From assembly GCA_023396415.1 (NCBI GenBank), contig JAEWWJ010000114.1, forward strand, positions 31,299 to 95,298: a stretch of 64,000 nt of DNA. The letters are read 5' to 3'. Positions within the stretch are counted from its first letter, which is position 1. The number at the start of each line of letters is the position of its first letter. Below the pieces are notes generated by a model, which saw only the letters and a program-made list of their open reading frames with translations, was not told the DNA's origin and searched no databases. This DNA comes from Bacteroidota bacterium. GTDB taxonomy: Bacteria; Bacteroidota; Bacteroidia; Bacteroidales; F082. This document shows, one piece after another, positions 52,937-62,599 of this stretch. The translations under genes were made by a program, and so were the position numbers.

Positions 52937-52957
52937 TGAACCAAACAAGCATGACCT

Positions 52958-53647
52958 ATGACAAAACCGGAGAAAGAAAGTTGCGAAAGTTGTCGTTTCA
53001 AATCTTGTGCTGTCGAAGTTCTTGACTCGAACGAGCTCAACATCTTGCAAACCAACTGTTCGGAAGCTGTTTATAAACGCAATGAGCAGGTTTTTCGCGA
53101 AGGCACTCCCCATTCGGGCATCGCTTATGTAAAATCGGGTTTAGTAAAGATTCATAAAATGGGTCCGGTGAAAGACCAAATACTCAAGCTCGTTAAATCG
53201 CCGCAATTCATTGGCATACCAACGGTTTTAGGAAACAAAGTAAACCAATACACCGCCACGGCTTTGGTGCCTACGCATACATGTTTTATTGCCACGGATG
53301 TTTTTAGAAAGCTCATTTTGTTGAATGGAAAATTTGCCAACGAAATCATTAACAATCTGTGCTTTGATGAGTTGTCTTTTTTTGACCGCTCCATACATCA
53401 GACACAAAAGCAAATTCATGGAAGGGTGGCCGATGCTCTGCTATTGCTTTCCAACGATATTTTTCAAAGCGACAGCTTTCAAATGCCCCTTAACCGTAGC
53501 GACCTGGGCGACTTGGTTCATGCACGTCGCGAAAGCGTCACCCGCACGCTCACGCACTTTAGAAAGGACAATTTAATCAGTATAAAAGGCAAAACCATTG
53601 AATTGCTGAACAAAAGCATGTTGGAACGCATCAGTAAAAGTGGTTAG
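52958..53647 (+). CDS. Crp/Fnr-family transcriptional regulator
   Basis: 229 residues: an N-terminal cysteine cluster (C9, C12, C17 in CESCRFKSC), a cyclic-nucleotide-binding-like domain (about 25-145) and a C-terminal winged helix (about 155-225). Other cysteines lie at NLC and THTC. The recognition helix HARRESVTRTL keeps the R-E-x-x-x-R layout of CRP, which reads TGTGA. The same site is found in its own promoter. The cysteines suggest redox or iron-sulfur sensing, as in FNR, not cAMP; that is inference. Confidence 0.92.
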   Translation: MTKPEKESCESCRFKSCAVEVLDSNELNILQTNCSEAVYKRNEQVFREGTPHSGIAYVKSGLVKIHKMGPVKDQILKLVKSPQFIGIPTVLGNKVNQYTATALVPTHTCFIATDVFRKLILLNGKFANEIINNLCFDELSFFDRSIHQTQKQIHGRVADALLLLSNDIFQSDSFQMPLNRSDLGDLVHARRESVTRTLTHFRKDNLISIKGKTIELLNKSMLERISKSG

Positions 53648-53686
53648 TTTTTTCTAATTTTGGTCATAATTTTCAAAATCACCAAA

Positions 53687-53869
53687 ATGAAAAGCGATTT
53701 ACACAACAATGCACCTCAAGGTGCTATTTACGGATTAGGCCTCATTGGTGCCGCTGTTTACTTTATTTCAACTGCTTCCGGTTTTTGGGGCGTTATCATT
53801 GGCTTTTTAAAAGCTTTGGTTTGGCCGGCGTTTTTGGTTTTCGAAGCCTTTAAAACAATGGCAGGTTAA
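53687..53869 (+). CDS. Small membrane protein, unknown function
   Basis: 60 residues with two membrane helices (about 13-30 and 33-50), GAIYGLGLIGAAVYFISTAS. The start at 53687 is preferred over one nine codons upstream. It is 39 bases after the Crp/Fnr gene. Similar short proteins are common in Bacteria; function not established. The following spacer (53870-54012) shows only a small hairpin at 53959-53972. Confidence 0.72.
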   Translation: MKSDLHNNAPQGAIYGLGLIGAAVYFISTASGFWGVIIGFLKALVWPAFLVFEAFKTMAG

Positions 53870-54012
53870 CGAAAGCCGATGAGTGCGAGTCAGCAAAAGC
53901 AGATTAACGACGATTAATAACTTGAATGTTAGTTTATTCGAGCTTCGGGCATCGGCGTTTCGCCTGAGCGAAAAAAATTGACCTCTGGACTTTCACACCT
54001 TCGACTTTCACT

Positions 54013-57000
54013 TTAAAATCCAATAGGTTGTAACCGAAGTTTCATTGTTTTGGGTTGCGACTTGAGCAGGTATTGCTCCATCGGCCCGGGACCACAGCTG
54101 CCGCCGCCCAATCCGTTTTGAATGGCATCTATCGTTAGAATTGTTTCAGGCCGCGAAACCAATGCATAGCTGTGATTGGCCTGATCAAGGTCGGTGGGCA
54201 AATAATGTAACGCACTGAAATTAATCAAGCTATCGGCTTTAAACGCGATCCCCAGCCCTGCATGGTTGGTGATCTCGAAATGACGAACATCGCTCCTGTT
54301 GCCCATATCTTGCGGACGAATATAGTCTTCCGCCATTTCTGAAACGGTTTTGTTGTACAAACCTATGGCCGCCGAGCTTTTGCGATCGGAATAGTTTTCA
54401 TGCGGACCAGCACCAAACCACTCCACCTGCTCAAATCCAGCCGGCATTTCCAGGATAACCCCCAGTTTAGCCAAAGGCCAAGTCACTTGGTCAGGATCAA
54501 AAGTGATGTCCATTTCGATGCTTCCATCGCCATAAACCACATAATTTGTCGCTGTCCGGATGGCAAAACCAGCTTTTGCGACAGCGGTTTGTTGCACGTT
54601 AATATTGATGCTGCCGTCCTGACTTTTTTCAGTAGTCATGCCGGTTACAGTGTGTGTGAGATGTGCCAATCCCTCTGCCTGCCAAATAGGCCCCGGCCCT
54701 CCGCCAAAAATATAATCATTGTCAACGGGCGCGCGGAAAACATTTACACGCGGGCCTGAAACACGGTGCGGTGAAGTTTGCTTCCAGGAAATAAGTCCAG
54801 TTTCCGAGCGAACGCCCCGCTCAGCTTCGGGATGGGTTTGGATAAGCGCAGTTCCACGAAAAGCATAGTTGCTGATGGTTCCGGTGGTTTTACTAAAAGT
54901 TAATTCAAAGTCTTTGCCTTTGATAAGGTATTCACTATCTGTTTCTTGGAGTGATATTTCGGGCATTTTCTTAGCCATATTTACAACAGTTGTTGGCCTT
55001 TCAAAAGGAATTTTGAACTGCTCCCAAGCGATGACATATCCACTTTTCGCCCATGGCGTATCGGTTTTCAATCTAAAATCTATCTTCAGGAAATATTCCG
55101 ATTCAGCTTTGAGTTGTGGTAAAGTGAAAGGAATTTCTATTTCCAAAGTTTGATTGGCAGCCAGCGAAAAACCTGTCAAAGGCCCCGACTGAACGACCTT
55201 TCCATCTTGCTCCAATGACCAAAAACCATCATATTCATTTAAATTGGTAAAGGCAAAGCGGTTGTGCACCAACACTTTACCATTCAATACATTCACATTT
55301 TTGAAATGAACGTTTTGATACACTTTTCGCACTTCTTCCAACTTTGGTGTGATGCGCCTGTCGGCGGTAGTCAGGCCATTGGCACAGAAATTCCAGTCGG
55401 TGGGACGATCACCAAAATCGCCTCCATAAGCCAAAAAATACTCTCCTTCTTGCTTCGGGATTTCCTTGTACAATCCTTGATCTACCCAATCCCAAATACA
55501 ACCGCCAATCAAGCGTTTCGAGTTGTAAAAGGCATCCACATATTCTTGCAAATTGCCCACGGCATTGCCCATCGCATGGGCGTATTCACATAAGAAAAAA
55601 GGTTTAGGGTCATTTTTTAACCCTTGTTCAATGAACCAAGGCACGTCAGGATACATGGTTGACTCAATATCGGCTACATCGTTAAAACGCTCATAATGAA
55701 TGGGTCGCTCAGCATCGCGGCTTTTCACGGCTTTAGAAGCAGCAGTGAAATTGATTCCCGGACCGGCCTCATTTCCCAACGACCATATGATCACAGACGG
55801 ATGATTTTTGTCGCGTTCCACCATATTCATGATGCGCGAAACATGCGCTGCCTGCCAACTTTTAACATGACCCAGCGAAGCATCGCCATAGCCCATGCCA
55901 TGCGATTCCACATTGGCTTCATCAATCACATACAAGCCAAACCTGTCGCACAACTCATACCAAAACGGATCGTTGGGATAGTGTGCAGTGCGTACTGTGT
56001 TGATATTGTGTTGTTTCATCAGCTCAATGTCGCGTAACATTGACTTCCGACTCACGACATGACCGTCTTTTGGGTCGAGTTCGTGGCGGTTCACACCTTT
56101 AATTTTGATGCTTTGTCCGTTCACCCACAATTGCTGGTCGCGGATTTCAATTTTTCTAAACCCAATTTTGCTTTGCTGCACCATGATAATTTGTCCGTTT
56201 TGGTCTTTGCTAACCAATAAAAGCTGGTACAGATAAGGTTTTTCTGCCGACCAAAGCTTGGGATTGGCCACCATTGCCTTTAACAAAACAGCTTTCCCTT
56301 TGGTGTTAGCTTTGCTGATTGAAGACCTGATCAAAGGTTTTTCGGGTAGGTTGTTTGATTCATTTTCAATGAGATAAACTTCTAATTGATGGTTTACAGA
56401 AGTTCCATGATTGCGAAAAACGGCTTCCAACGACAGCTCTGCTTCAGAAAAATCACTGTTTAAATTGGTCTTGACGAAATAGTCGAAAAGCTCCAATTTT
56501 GGGGTAGCATAAAGATACACATCGCGGTAAATTCCACCCATGCGCCAGAAATCTTGGTCTTCGAGGTAACTTCCGTCACACCATTGATACACTTGCACAG
56601 CTACCGTATTTTGACCTTTGTTCACATATGATGTAACATCAAAGGCAGCCGGCAATCGGCTGTCTTCGCTGTATCCTACAAATTTCCCATTGATCCAAAC
56701 GTACAAGGCACTTTCAACACCATCAAACTGCAAAAAGACCTGACGACCACTCCAATCTTCAGGAACGTCAAAGGTTCTCAGGTATGATCCAACCGGATTA
56801 GGGTAACTCGCGGCAGTATAATTTGAAGGCACCGCCCCCAAAACGAAAGGCGGATTTTTAGCATGAGGATAAGTAACATTGGTGTAAATTGGGATGCCAT
56901 AACCTTTCATTTGCCATGACGAAGGCACAGCAATGTCGTCCCAAAAGCTGAGATTGTATTCCTTTTTATAAAAATCACGTGGCCGCAAATCGGGATGCTT

Positions 57001-57225
57001 CACCCAGTTGAACTTCCAGGTTCCGTTCAACGAAAGATAATAAGGTGATTCATTCTTGTCATTTTGAATTGCCTGCTGCAGATCAGCATAAGGAATCCAA
57101 GAGCAACGTGCCGGTTGTTTGTTGACGGCATTGATGGTTTCGTTTTCCCACTCTGCAAAAGACTGAGCATTGATTTCTAATGAAATAAATAATACCAATG
57201 CCATTAAAATACTTTTCTTTCCCAT
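54013..57225 (-). CDS. lacZ: Secreted GH2 beta-galactosidase
   Basis: 1070 residues from the ATG at 57225, which starts a signal peptide ending at EINAQ; an ATG 19 codons upstream is rejected. Domains: GH2 sugar-binding (about 60-230), immunoglobulin-like, TIM barrel with acid/base E486 in SLGNEAGPG and nucleophile E547 in FFLCEYAHAMGN, and a C-terminal beta-galactosidase small chain. It would release galactose from the ends of glycans in the periplasm or outside. No other polysaccharide-use gene is next to it. Single gene, own promoter at 57241-57273. Confidence 0.93.
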   Translation of the reverse strand: MGKKSILMALVLFISLEINAQSFAEWENETINAVNKQPARCSWIPYADLQQAIQNDKNESPYYLSLNGTWKFNWVKHPDLRPRDFYKKEYNLSFWDDIAVPSSWQMKGYGIPIYTNVTYPHAKNPPFVLGAVPSNYTAASYPNPVGSYLRTFDVPEDWSGRQVFLQFDGVESALYVWINGKFVGYSEDSRLPAAFDVTSYVNKGQNTVAVQVYQWCDGSYLEDQDFWRMGGIYRDVYLYATPKLELFDYFVKTNLNSDFSEAELSLEAVFRNHGTSVNHQLEVYLIENESNNLPEKPLIRSSISKANTKGKAVLLKAMVANPKLWSAEKPYLYQLLLVSKDQNGQIIMVQQSKIGFRKIEIRDQQLWVNGQSIKIKGVNRHELDPKDGHVVSRKSMLRDIELMKQHNINTVRTAHYPNDPFWYELCDRFGLYVIDEANVESHGMGYGDASLGHVKSWQAAHVSRIMNMVERDKNHPSVIIWSLGNEAGPGINFTAASKAVKSRDAERPIHYERFNDVADIESTMYPDVPWFIEQGLKNDPKPFFLCEYAHAMGNAVGNLQEYVDAFYNSKRLIGGCIWDWVDQGLYKEIPKQEGEYFLAYGGDFGDRPTDWNFCANGLTTADRRITPKLEEVRKVYQNVHFKNVNVLNGKVLVHNRFAFTNLNEYDGFWSLEQDGKVVQSGPLTGFSLAANQTLEIEIPFTLPQLKAESEYFLKIDFRLKTDTPWAKSGYVIAWEQFKIPFERPTTVVNMAKKMPEISLQETDSEYLIKGKDFELTFSKTTGTISNYAFRGTALIQTHPEAERGVRSETGLISWKQTSPHRVSGPRVNVFRAPVDNDYIFGGGPGPIWQAEGLAHLTHTVTGMTTEKSQDGSININVQQTAVAKAGFAIRTATNYVVYGDGSIEMDITFDPDQVTWPLAKLGVILEMPAGFEQVEWFGAGPHENYSDRKSSAAIGLYNKTVSEMAEDYIRPQDMGNRSDVRHFEITNHAGLGIAFKADSLINFSALHYLPTDLDQANHSYALVSRPETILTIDAIQNGLGGGSCGPGPMEQYLLKSQPKTMKLRLQPIGF

Positions 57226-57240
57226 GATTTCAAATTTGCA

Positions 57241-57273
57241 CAAACTTAACAAAAATGAGCTGATTTTATCAAA
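57241..57273 (-). promoter_or_regulatory. Promoter of the beta-galactosidase gene
   Basis: On the minus strand TTTG (57273-57270), 21 bases, then TAAGTTTG (57248-57241), 15 bases before the ATG at 57225. Confidence 0.65.
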
Positions 57274-57531
57274 TAATAACAACCATCAACGCACTATTCT
57301 CCTTTAATTTGATAAGAATATTTCCTTCTGTGCACGATCGCATTTCAATGGTTTAGTTATTTTTGTCGAAAATGAAAATGAATGACCAACTTCTGCATCC
57401 ACAGGCGATAGAACGTTAACAAATTGAAATATTAAACTATATATTCATCATGCAGCAGTATTGTTAGTGCTCTAACTATCATTTTAGCAAAAAGATTATC
57501 TATTATTCAACGTATAAACCCATAAAAAACA
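57274..57531. other. Noncoding spacer between divergent genes
   Basis: Contains TATTTTTG at 57358-57365 as a possible -7 element for the dehydrogenase gene, giving a leader near 160 bases. A 13-codon frame from 57382 (MNDQLLHPQAIER) is noted but unsupported. Confidence 0.35.
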
Positions 57532-59088
57532 ATGAAGAACATCTGCCCCACTTGCGATATCCAACCGGCCCTCAAAAGGTTAGGTATCAAAGACATCAAT
57601 TATGGCGCCAGCACCGGTAGCCAATGGTTAGAAACCAACGGAGAGTTGCTCCACAGCACCGCTTCATGCGACGGCCAACACATTGCCAGCGTTCGTCAGG
57701 GAACCTGGGATGATTACCAACAGATTATGGATCAGGCCCAAGAAGCCTTCAAAACATGGAGGATGATTCCGGCACCTCAACGCGGTGAAATTGTCCGCCA
57801 AATGGGCAATGAATTCCGAAGATACAAAGAAGATTTGGGCCGTTTGGTTAGCTACGAAATGGGCAAAATTTATCAAGAAGGACTGGGCGAAGTGCAAGAA
57901 ATGATTGATATTGCCGACTTTGCCGTGGGTTTGTCGCGCCAGCTGTATGGTTTCACCATGCACAGTGAACGTGTGCGCCACAGAATGTACGACCAATACC
58001 ATCCGCTTGGTGTGGTTGGTGTTATCACCGCCTTTAATTTCCCGGTAGCTGTTTGGGCTTGGAATACCATGCTGGCTTTGGTTACAGGCAACGTGGTGGT
58101 TTGGAAACCCTCCTCCAAAGTGCCATTGTGTGCCGTCGCCATTCACAACATCATTGCTGATGTACTCAAGAAAAACAACGTCCCCGAAGGCGTAACCAAC
58201 CTCATTATTGGAAGTTCCAAACATTTTGGTGACAATTTGTTGGCCGACAAACGCCTGCCGTTGATCTCTTGCACCGGAAGTACTGCCGTTGGAAGAAGGG
58301 TAGCACGCATTGTAGGCGAAAGATTGGGACGCACCTTGCTCGAATTGGGTGGCAACAACGCCATCATTGTTTCCGACAAAGCCAATTTAGATATGGCATT
58401 GATGGCTACCGTTTTTGGTGCAGTAGGAACAGCAGGGCAGCGTTGCACAACCACTCGCAGGCTCATCATCCACGAAGGGGTGTACGATGTTTTCAAGGAA
58501 AAACTCATCAAAGCCTACCAGCAAATCCGCATTGGCTGTCCGCTCGATCCCAATTCTTTGGTTGGACCACTCATTGACAAAGGCTCGGTAGAAGCTTTCA
58601 AATATGCGCTGGAACAAATATTGAAAGAAGGCGGGAAAATCCTCTATGGAGGTGAAGTGTTGTCAGGCGAGGGTTATGAATCAGGATGTTATGTTGTTCC
58701 TGTTTTGGCCGAAGCCGAAAACCATTACCACATCGTTCAGGAAGAAACCTTTGCACCCATCCTTTATTTGATGAAATATAAAACCATGGATGAAGCTGTG
58801 GCTCTGCACAATGCTGTTCCTCAAGGACTTTCATCAGCTATTTTCAGCACCGACCTTTTGGAGACCGAACGTTTTCTTTCGCATGAAGGCTCAGATTGCG
58901 GCATTGCCAACGTAAATATAGGCACCTCAGGAGCTGAAATTGGCGGCGCTTTCGGAGGTGAAAAAGACACCGGTGGTGGACGTGAATCAGGTTCTGACGC
59001 TTGGAAAGCGTATATGCGTCGCCAAACCAATACCATCAATTACAGTACGGAACTGCCTTTTGCTCAAGGAATTAAATTCAGTTTGTAA
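57532..59088 (+). CDS. Aldehyde dehydrogenase, ALDH7 type (aminoadipate-semialdehyde dehydrogenase-like)
   Basis: 518 residues. The catalytic cysteine is C305 in GTAGQRCTTTRR and the general base E271 in LLELGGNNA; the NAD-binding region includes FNFPVAVWAW and CTGSTAVGRRVA. Best match by pattern is ALDH7 (antiquitin), which oxidises alpha-aminoadipate semialdehyde in lysine breakdown, though substrate cannot be proven. No lysine-pathway genes are adjacent; the neighbouring operon across a terminator degrades acyl-CoAs. Confidence 0.9.
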   Translation: MKNICPTCDIQPALKRLGIKDINYGASTGSQWLETNGELLHSTASCDGQHIASVRQGTWDDYQQIMDQAQEAFKTWRMIPAPQRGEIVRQMGNEFRRYKEDLGRLVSYEMGKIYQEGLGEVQEMIDIADFAVGLSRQLYGFTMHSERVRHRMYDQYHPLGVVGVITAFNFPVAVWAWNTMLALVTGNVVVWKPSSKVPLCAVAIHNIIADVLKKNNVPEGVTNLIIGSSKHFGDNLLADKRLPLISCTGSTAVGRRVARIVGERLGRTLLELGGNNAIIVSDKANLDMALMATVFGAVGTAGQRCTTTRRLIIHEGVYDVFKEKLIKAYQQIRIGCPLDPNSLVGPLIDKGSVEAFKYALEQILKEGGKILYGGEVLSGEGYESGCYVVPVLAEAENHYHIVQEETFAPILYLMKYKTMDEAVALHNAVPQGLSSAIFSTDLLETERFLSHEGSDCGIANVNIGTSGAEIGGAFGGEKDTGGGRESGSDAWKAYMRRQTNTINYSTELPFAQGIKFSL

Positions 59089-59108
59089 AGGTATTTTCTA
59101 ATCATAAA

Positions 59109-59160
59109 AAAAGCCGTAAAAGCAAGTCTGATCATCATTAGGCTTGCTTTTACGGCTTTT
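59109..59160. terminator. Bidirectional terminator
   Basis: Perfect 18-bp stem, AAAAGCCGTAAAAGCAAG / CTTGCTTTTACGGCTTTT, with a loop that itself can pair. It serves the dehydrogenase gene and the convergent thiolase gene. Confidence 0.93.
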
Positions 59161-59188
59161 ATGTTAAGTTGCTTATAGCGATGTAGTT

Positions 59189-60430
59189 TTACACAGCTCT
59201 TTTGTAAACGATAGCCACAACTGTAACATCATCGCCACCCATATTGATGGACAGGCCATAAGGCTTATCAGCAGAGAGATTTATTTGCGCACGATCCGCC
59301 TTTCCGGTCAGTTGTTGCCAGATGGTAACCGCCTGATGCACACCCGTTCCGCCTGTGGGATGACCCCAGCCGATCAATCCGCCGGTAGTGTTCATCGGGA
59401 GGATGCCCTCGCGTGAAGTGTTTCCATCGGCCACAAAAGCAGCGCCTTTGCCCGCTTCGGCCAAACCCAAAGCTTCGACTGTAAGGATTCCGGCAATGCT
59501 GAAGCAATCATGTATTTCCGCTGTTCCCACCTGATCCATTGTAATACCGGCCTGTTGAAGGGCTTTCTCTGCAGTTTTTTTGATGGTTGTCAGTTCCACC
59601 AAATTGGGCGGATCGTTGGTGATATTGCGCGTGAGCTGGGCATAACCCACCACTTCTACTGCATCTTTTTTGCTGACGCCCAACTTTTTAAGTCCTTCTT
59701 CAGAGGTGATCAAAATGGCAGAAGCACCATCAGAAACCTTTGAACAATCATACAGGTTGAGGTTTTCAACAAAAGATTTTCCATTGGGAACGGCCTTGTG
59801 GTACAACTCCTCGAGATCGCCGACATCGTTTTGATGTTCCTGCGCAGTAGGATCAAGACGTGCATTTTCGATGGCATTTCTGAACCAACGTCCCATCCCT
59901 TTTCGCGCTTCCTCAAAACCATATTTTTGATAATAGGCCCCTGCCCGATCAGAAAATTGTCCCGGAAAGAAATAAGCATGTCCGTTTTTACGGTTCTTGA
60001 ACCATCCTGCTGAGGCCAGAATATCAGCACCATAGATAGCTTTAACGGTATTCTGCACCTCCACGCCCAAGGCCAACGACACCTCCGATGAATCTGACAA
60101 CACCGACCTGATGGCCGACACAAGAGCCAGCCCACCTGAGGCACAAGCACCCTCAACACTGAGTGAAGGCTTGAACTCCAACGCCGGATCAACGATGGCA
60201 GCAAATCCGCCGAGATGGCCTTGTTTGTTGAATCGCGCAGCCATGAAATTTCCAACAAAAACCTCGTCAATGGCTTCAGTAGTAGGGATTTGCTTCAATG
60301 TAGCCTGACCTGCTTCTTTAATATAATCTTCCAGGCCAGGACGTTCTTTGCGTGGGTTGAACTCCTTGCGACCGGTTCCCAACGAAATGGTATTTGCACC
60401 GGCGGTCATAAATACTTTCTTTCTCATCAT
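59189..60430 (-). CDS. SCP2-type thiolase (acetyl-CoA C-acyltransferase)
   Basis: 413 residues. The nucleophile is C96 in VEGACASGGLAL, and the second active-site region is AEIHDCFSIAG and GWGHPTGGTGV, the pattern of SCP2/SCP-x-type thiolases rather than FadA. The usual C-terminal CxG is replaced by SINMGGDD. It should split 3-ketoacyl-CoA, or join acetyl-CoA units. Its start codon overlaps the stop of the upstream dehydrogenase gene by four bases, so translation is coupled. Last gene of a three-gene operon. Confidence 0.92.
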   Translation of the reverse strand: MMRKKVFMTAGANTISLGTGRKEFNPRKERPGLEDYIKEAGQATLKQIPTTEAIDEVFVGNFMAARFNKQGHLGGFAAIVDPALEFKPSLSVEGACASGGLALVSAIRSVLSDSSEVSLALGVEVQNTVKAIYGADILASAGWFKNRKNGHAYFFPGQFSDRAGAYYQKYGFEEARKGMGRWFRNAIENARLDPTAQEHQNDVGDLEELYHKAVPNGKSFVENLNLYDCSKVSDGASAILITSEEGLKKLGVSKKDAVEVVGYAQLTRNITNDPPNLVELTTIKKTAEKALQQAGITMDQVGTAEIHDCFSIAGILTVEALGLAEAGKGAAFVADGNTSREGILPMNTTGGLIGWGHPTGGTGVHQAVTIWQQLTGKADRAQINLSADKPYGLSINMGGDDVTVVAIVYKRAV

Positions 60431-61785
60431 TCAGCGTTTTTTGTCGGTTCATCAAAATAGGAATTGATTGGCCCAAAGGCATGGAAAAATCCGGTAAGCA
60501 TCACCGTATTCACATCGGCATCGGTGTTGGCTACACCATCGGTTTTTAGTTTTCGACCAATTTCTGCCGAACGGGAACCATACTCCATTGCCATGCGCGC
60601 ACCGGTATCAGAGGATGCTTTTAAAGCCGCAAAATACTGTTCAAAGTGTGTGTTTTTATCCCTTAGTTTCATCACAGATTTCCAAGGTTTAAAACCTTCG
60701 GGCATGGCTCCTAAAAAGGCATCGCAGCTTGAGGCAAAATTAGCAATGGCAACATACTCTTGCTTTTCAGGATCGTAAATGGCAACGGGAACTCCTTTTT
60801 CGTATTTCAAGAAACCATCCTTTTGCGCTCCGCTTGCAAACTGTCCGCCTTTAATATCGGAGGCCATCATCAGATCGAGCAAAGGACTGTGTAAATTTTC
60901 TTGTTTCAAGAAAGGGTTCATCACATTCATAATGAACTGAACCACATCAATGCCCACATAATCAATCAATTGAAATATTCCCATCGGACGGATGAGATAA
61001 TCTTGGCTTATTTTATTGACAATATAGACGGCCTCAACAAAAGGCCTGTCATTGGCCAACGCGATGGCCTTGTTGATACCATAAAGGGCATCGCGCATGA
61101 AATGGCCGTTGCCGATAAAGCCGGCAAAATCATTGCTTTCAACTACTGTTTTTTTGAGTGCTTTGGCATAATCGAGCGCAAATTGTTTCATTTCAGGCGC
61201 AGTTTCTTGGGTAACGATCAGCTCCACCAACCTTTGTATAGCCGGCGGATTGTAAAAATGAAATCCAAGAATACGACCTTTAAGTGCGGCTTCCTCCTCA
61301 ATCAGATGAATGGGCACCGACGAAGTGTTGGTAAAAAACCAAGGCTTGTTGGGATTATTTTGGTCAACTTGAGTTAACAATTTAACTTTTAGCGACTTAT
61401 TTTCGCTCACAGCTTCAAAAATGAGATGCGCACGGTAGGCAGTTTCGATGGCTGTTGTTGGTCTAACGATACGCAGGGCATCCTCCACATATTGTTGAAT
61501 GATGTCGCTGTTTTCGATCAGATCGTTGCGGTGGGCATACATCTGCCTCAGCCAAACGGTTTTCTTTTCTGCAATTTTAAGGATTTGCACCCGCAGATAA
61601 TCCATCAATCCAGCCAAACCCTCATCGGACAGATCAATGGCGTTCAGCACAAAAGTCTTTCCTTTATTTTCAGGTTTTAAGCTGAGATCGGCCATTTCCA
61701 CGGCAGTGAGCAAAAGGATTCCGCTCCCCATTTTTCCGGCAGCACCCATCACGGCTACCTGTTGTAATTTTTCGTCGTATGTCAT
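60427..61785 (-). CDS. 3-hydroxyacyl-CoA dehydrogenase family protein
   Basis: 452 residues. The Rossmann motif is GAAGKMGSG, unusual relative to the standard GxGxMG. The catalytic segments include IFEAVSEN, FFTNTSSVPI, GFHFYNPP and VVESNDFAGFIGN; the C-terminal dimer domain contains FQLIDYVGIDV. Length exceeds the monofunctional enzyme (about 280-315) by a long C-terminal extension, seen in a related subfamily. It oxidises L-3-hydroxyacyl-CoA to 3-ketoacyl-CoA with NAD. Second gene of the operon, 16 bases after the hydratase gene. Confidence 0.92.
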   Translation of the reverse strand: MTYDEKLQQVAVMGAAGKMGSGILLLTAVEMADLSLKPENKGKTFVLNAIDLSDEGLAGLMDYLRVQILKIAEKKTVWLRQMYAHRNDLIENSDIIQQYVEDALRIVRPTTAIETAYRAHLIFEAVSENKSLKVKLLTQVDQNNPNKPWFFTNTSSVPIHLIEEEAALKGRILGFHFYNPPAIQRLVELIVTQETAPEMKQFALDYAKALKKTVVESNDFAGFIGNGHFMRDALYGINKAIALANDRPFVEAVYIVNKISQDYLIRPMGIFQLIDYVGIDVVQFIMNVMNPFLKQENLHSPLLDLMMASDIKGGQFASGAQKDGFLKYEKGVPVAIYDPEKQEYVAIANFASSCDAFLGAMPEGFKPWKSVMKLRDKNTHFEQYFAALKASSDTGARMAMEYGSRSAEIGRKLKTDGVANTDADVNTVMLTGFFHAFGPINSYFDEPTKNAE

Positions 61786-61801
61786 TGTTTCAATCGTTTG
61801 G

Positions 61802-62581
61802 TTACTGATTCCATTGGGGTGTTCTTTTTTCCAAGAAGGCTTTCATTCCTTCTTCGCCCTCTGTGCCTGGGCCAAAGAGCGATCCAAAATGTTGGGCTTC
61901 AAGCTCACTACCGGCGTCGAAACCGATCTCGAGGCCTTGGCGCGTCACCATTTTAATTTTACGAACCGCTTGCGGACCTTTGGCCGCAATGGCCTTGGCC
62001 AAGCGCATACATTCGGTCATAAGGGCATCAGGTTCAGTTACTTTTTGCACCAATCCGATTCGCAAGGCATCGTCAGCACCAATCATTTCGGCAGTGGTGA
62101 GAAGAAACAAAGCATCGGCCATGCCGACGAGACGTGGCAGTCGTTGCGATCCGGCGTAACCGGTAATGAGTCCGAGATTCACCTCCGGCTGGCCAAATTT
62201 AGCTTTGCTCGAGGCGATACGAAAGTCGCAGGCCATGGCCAATTCGAGGCCACCGCCAAGGGCAAAACCATTGATGGCGGCTATGACGGGGAAGGGCAAC
62301 AGACCTAAGTTTTTAAAAGTGTTTTGTCCAAGGCGGGCAAAATCAGCGCCTTCTTTTTCCGTTTTATGCACCATTTCGGCGATGTCGGCACCGGCCACAA
62401 AGGCCTTGTCCATACCTGTAATGATCATGACACGGATACTTTCATCGTTTTTCACGGCTTCAATAAGGTGATCCATCTCTTGAAAAAAGAGGGTATTCAG
62501 TGCGTTGAGTGCCTGTGGCCGCGCGATAGTCAGAGTGAGGATACCGTTTTCTGAAACGGGTTTAAGGATGGTGTAATTCAT
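61802..62581 (-). CDS. Enoyl-CoA hydratase/isomerase family protein
   Basis: 259 residues, normal length for crotonases. The oxyanion-hole segments are DKAFVAGADIAEM and NGFALGGGLELAMACDFRIA, and the active-site glutamate region is FGQPEVNLGLITG. It adds water to 2-enoyl-CoA. First gene of an operon whose three products carry out consecutive steps of beta-oxidation or its reverse. A -7-like element lies just upstream at 62600-62607. Confidence 0.94.
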   Translation of the reverse strand: MNYTILKPVSENGILTLTIARPQALNALNTLFFQEMDHLIEAVKNDESIRVMIITGMDKAFVAGADIAEMVHKTEKEGADFARLGQNTFKNLGLLPFPVIAAINGFALGGGLELAMACDFRIASSKAKFGQPEVNLGLITGYAGSQRLPRLVGMADALFLLTTAEMIGADDALRIGLVQKVTEPDALMTECMRLAKAIAAKGPQAVRKIKMVTRQGLEIGFDAGSELEAQHFGSLFGPGTEGEEGMKAFLEKRTPQWNQ

Positions 62582-62599
62582 GCTTTAAATTTTTATGCC

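Noticed and set aside
53959..53972. TTCGC / GCGAA hairpin between 53869 and 54013
   Set aside because: Five-base stem; could be part of a minus-strand terminator for lacZ but there is too little to call it.
57382..57423. 13-codon frame before the ALDH gene (possible leader peptide)
   Set aside because: No codon bias, regulatory hairpin or runs of a single amino acid to suggest attenuation.
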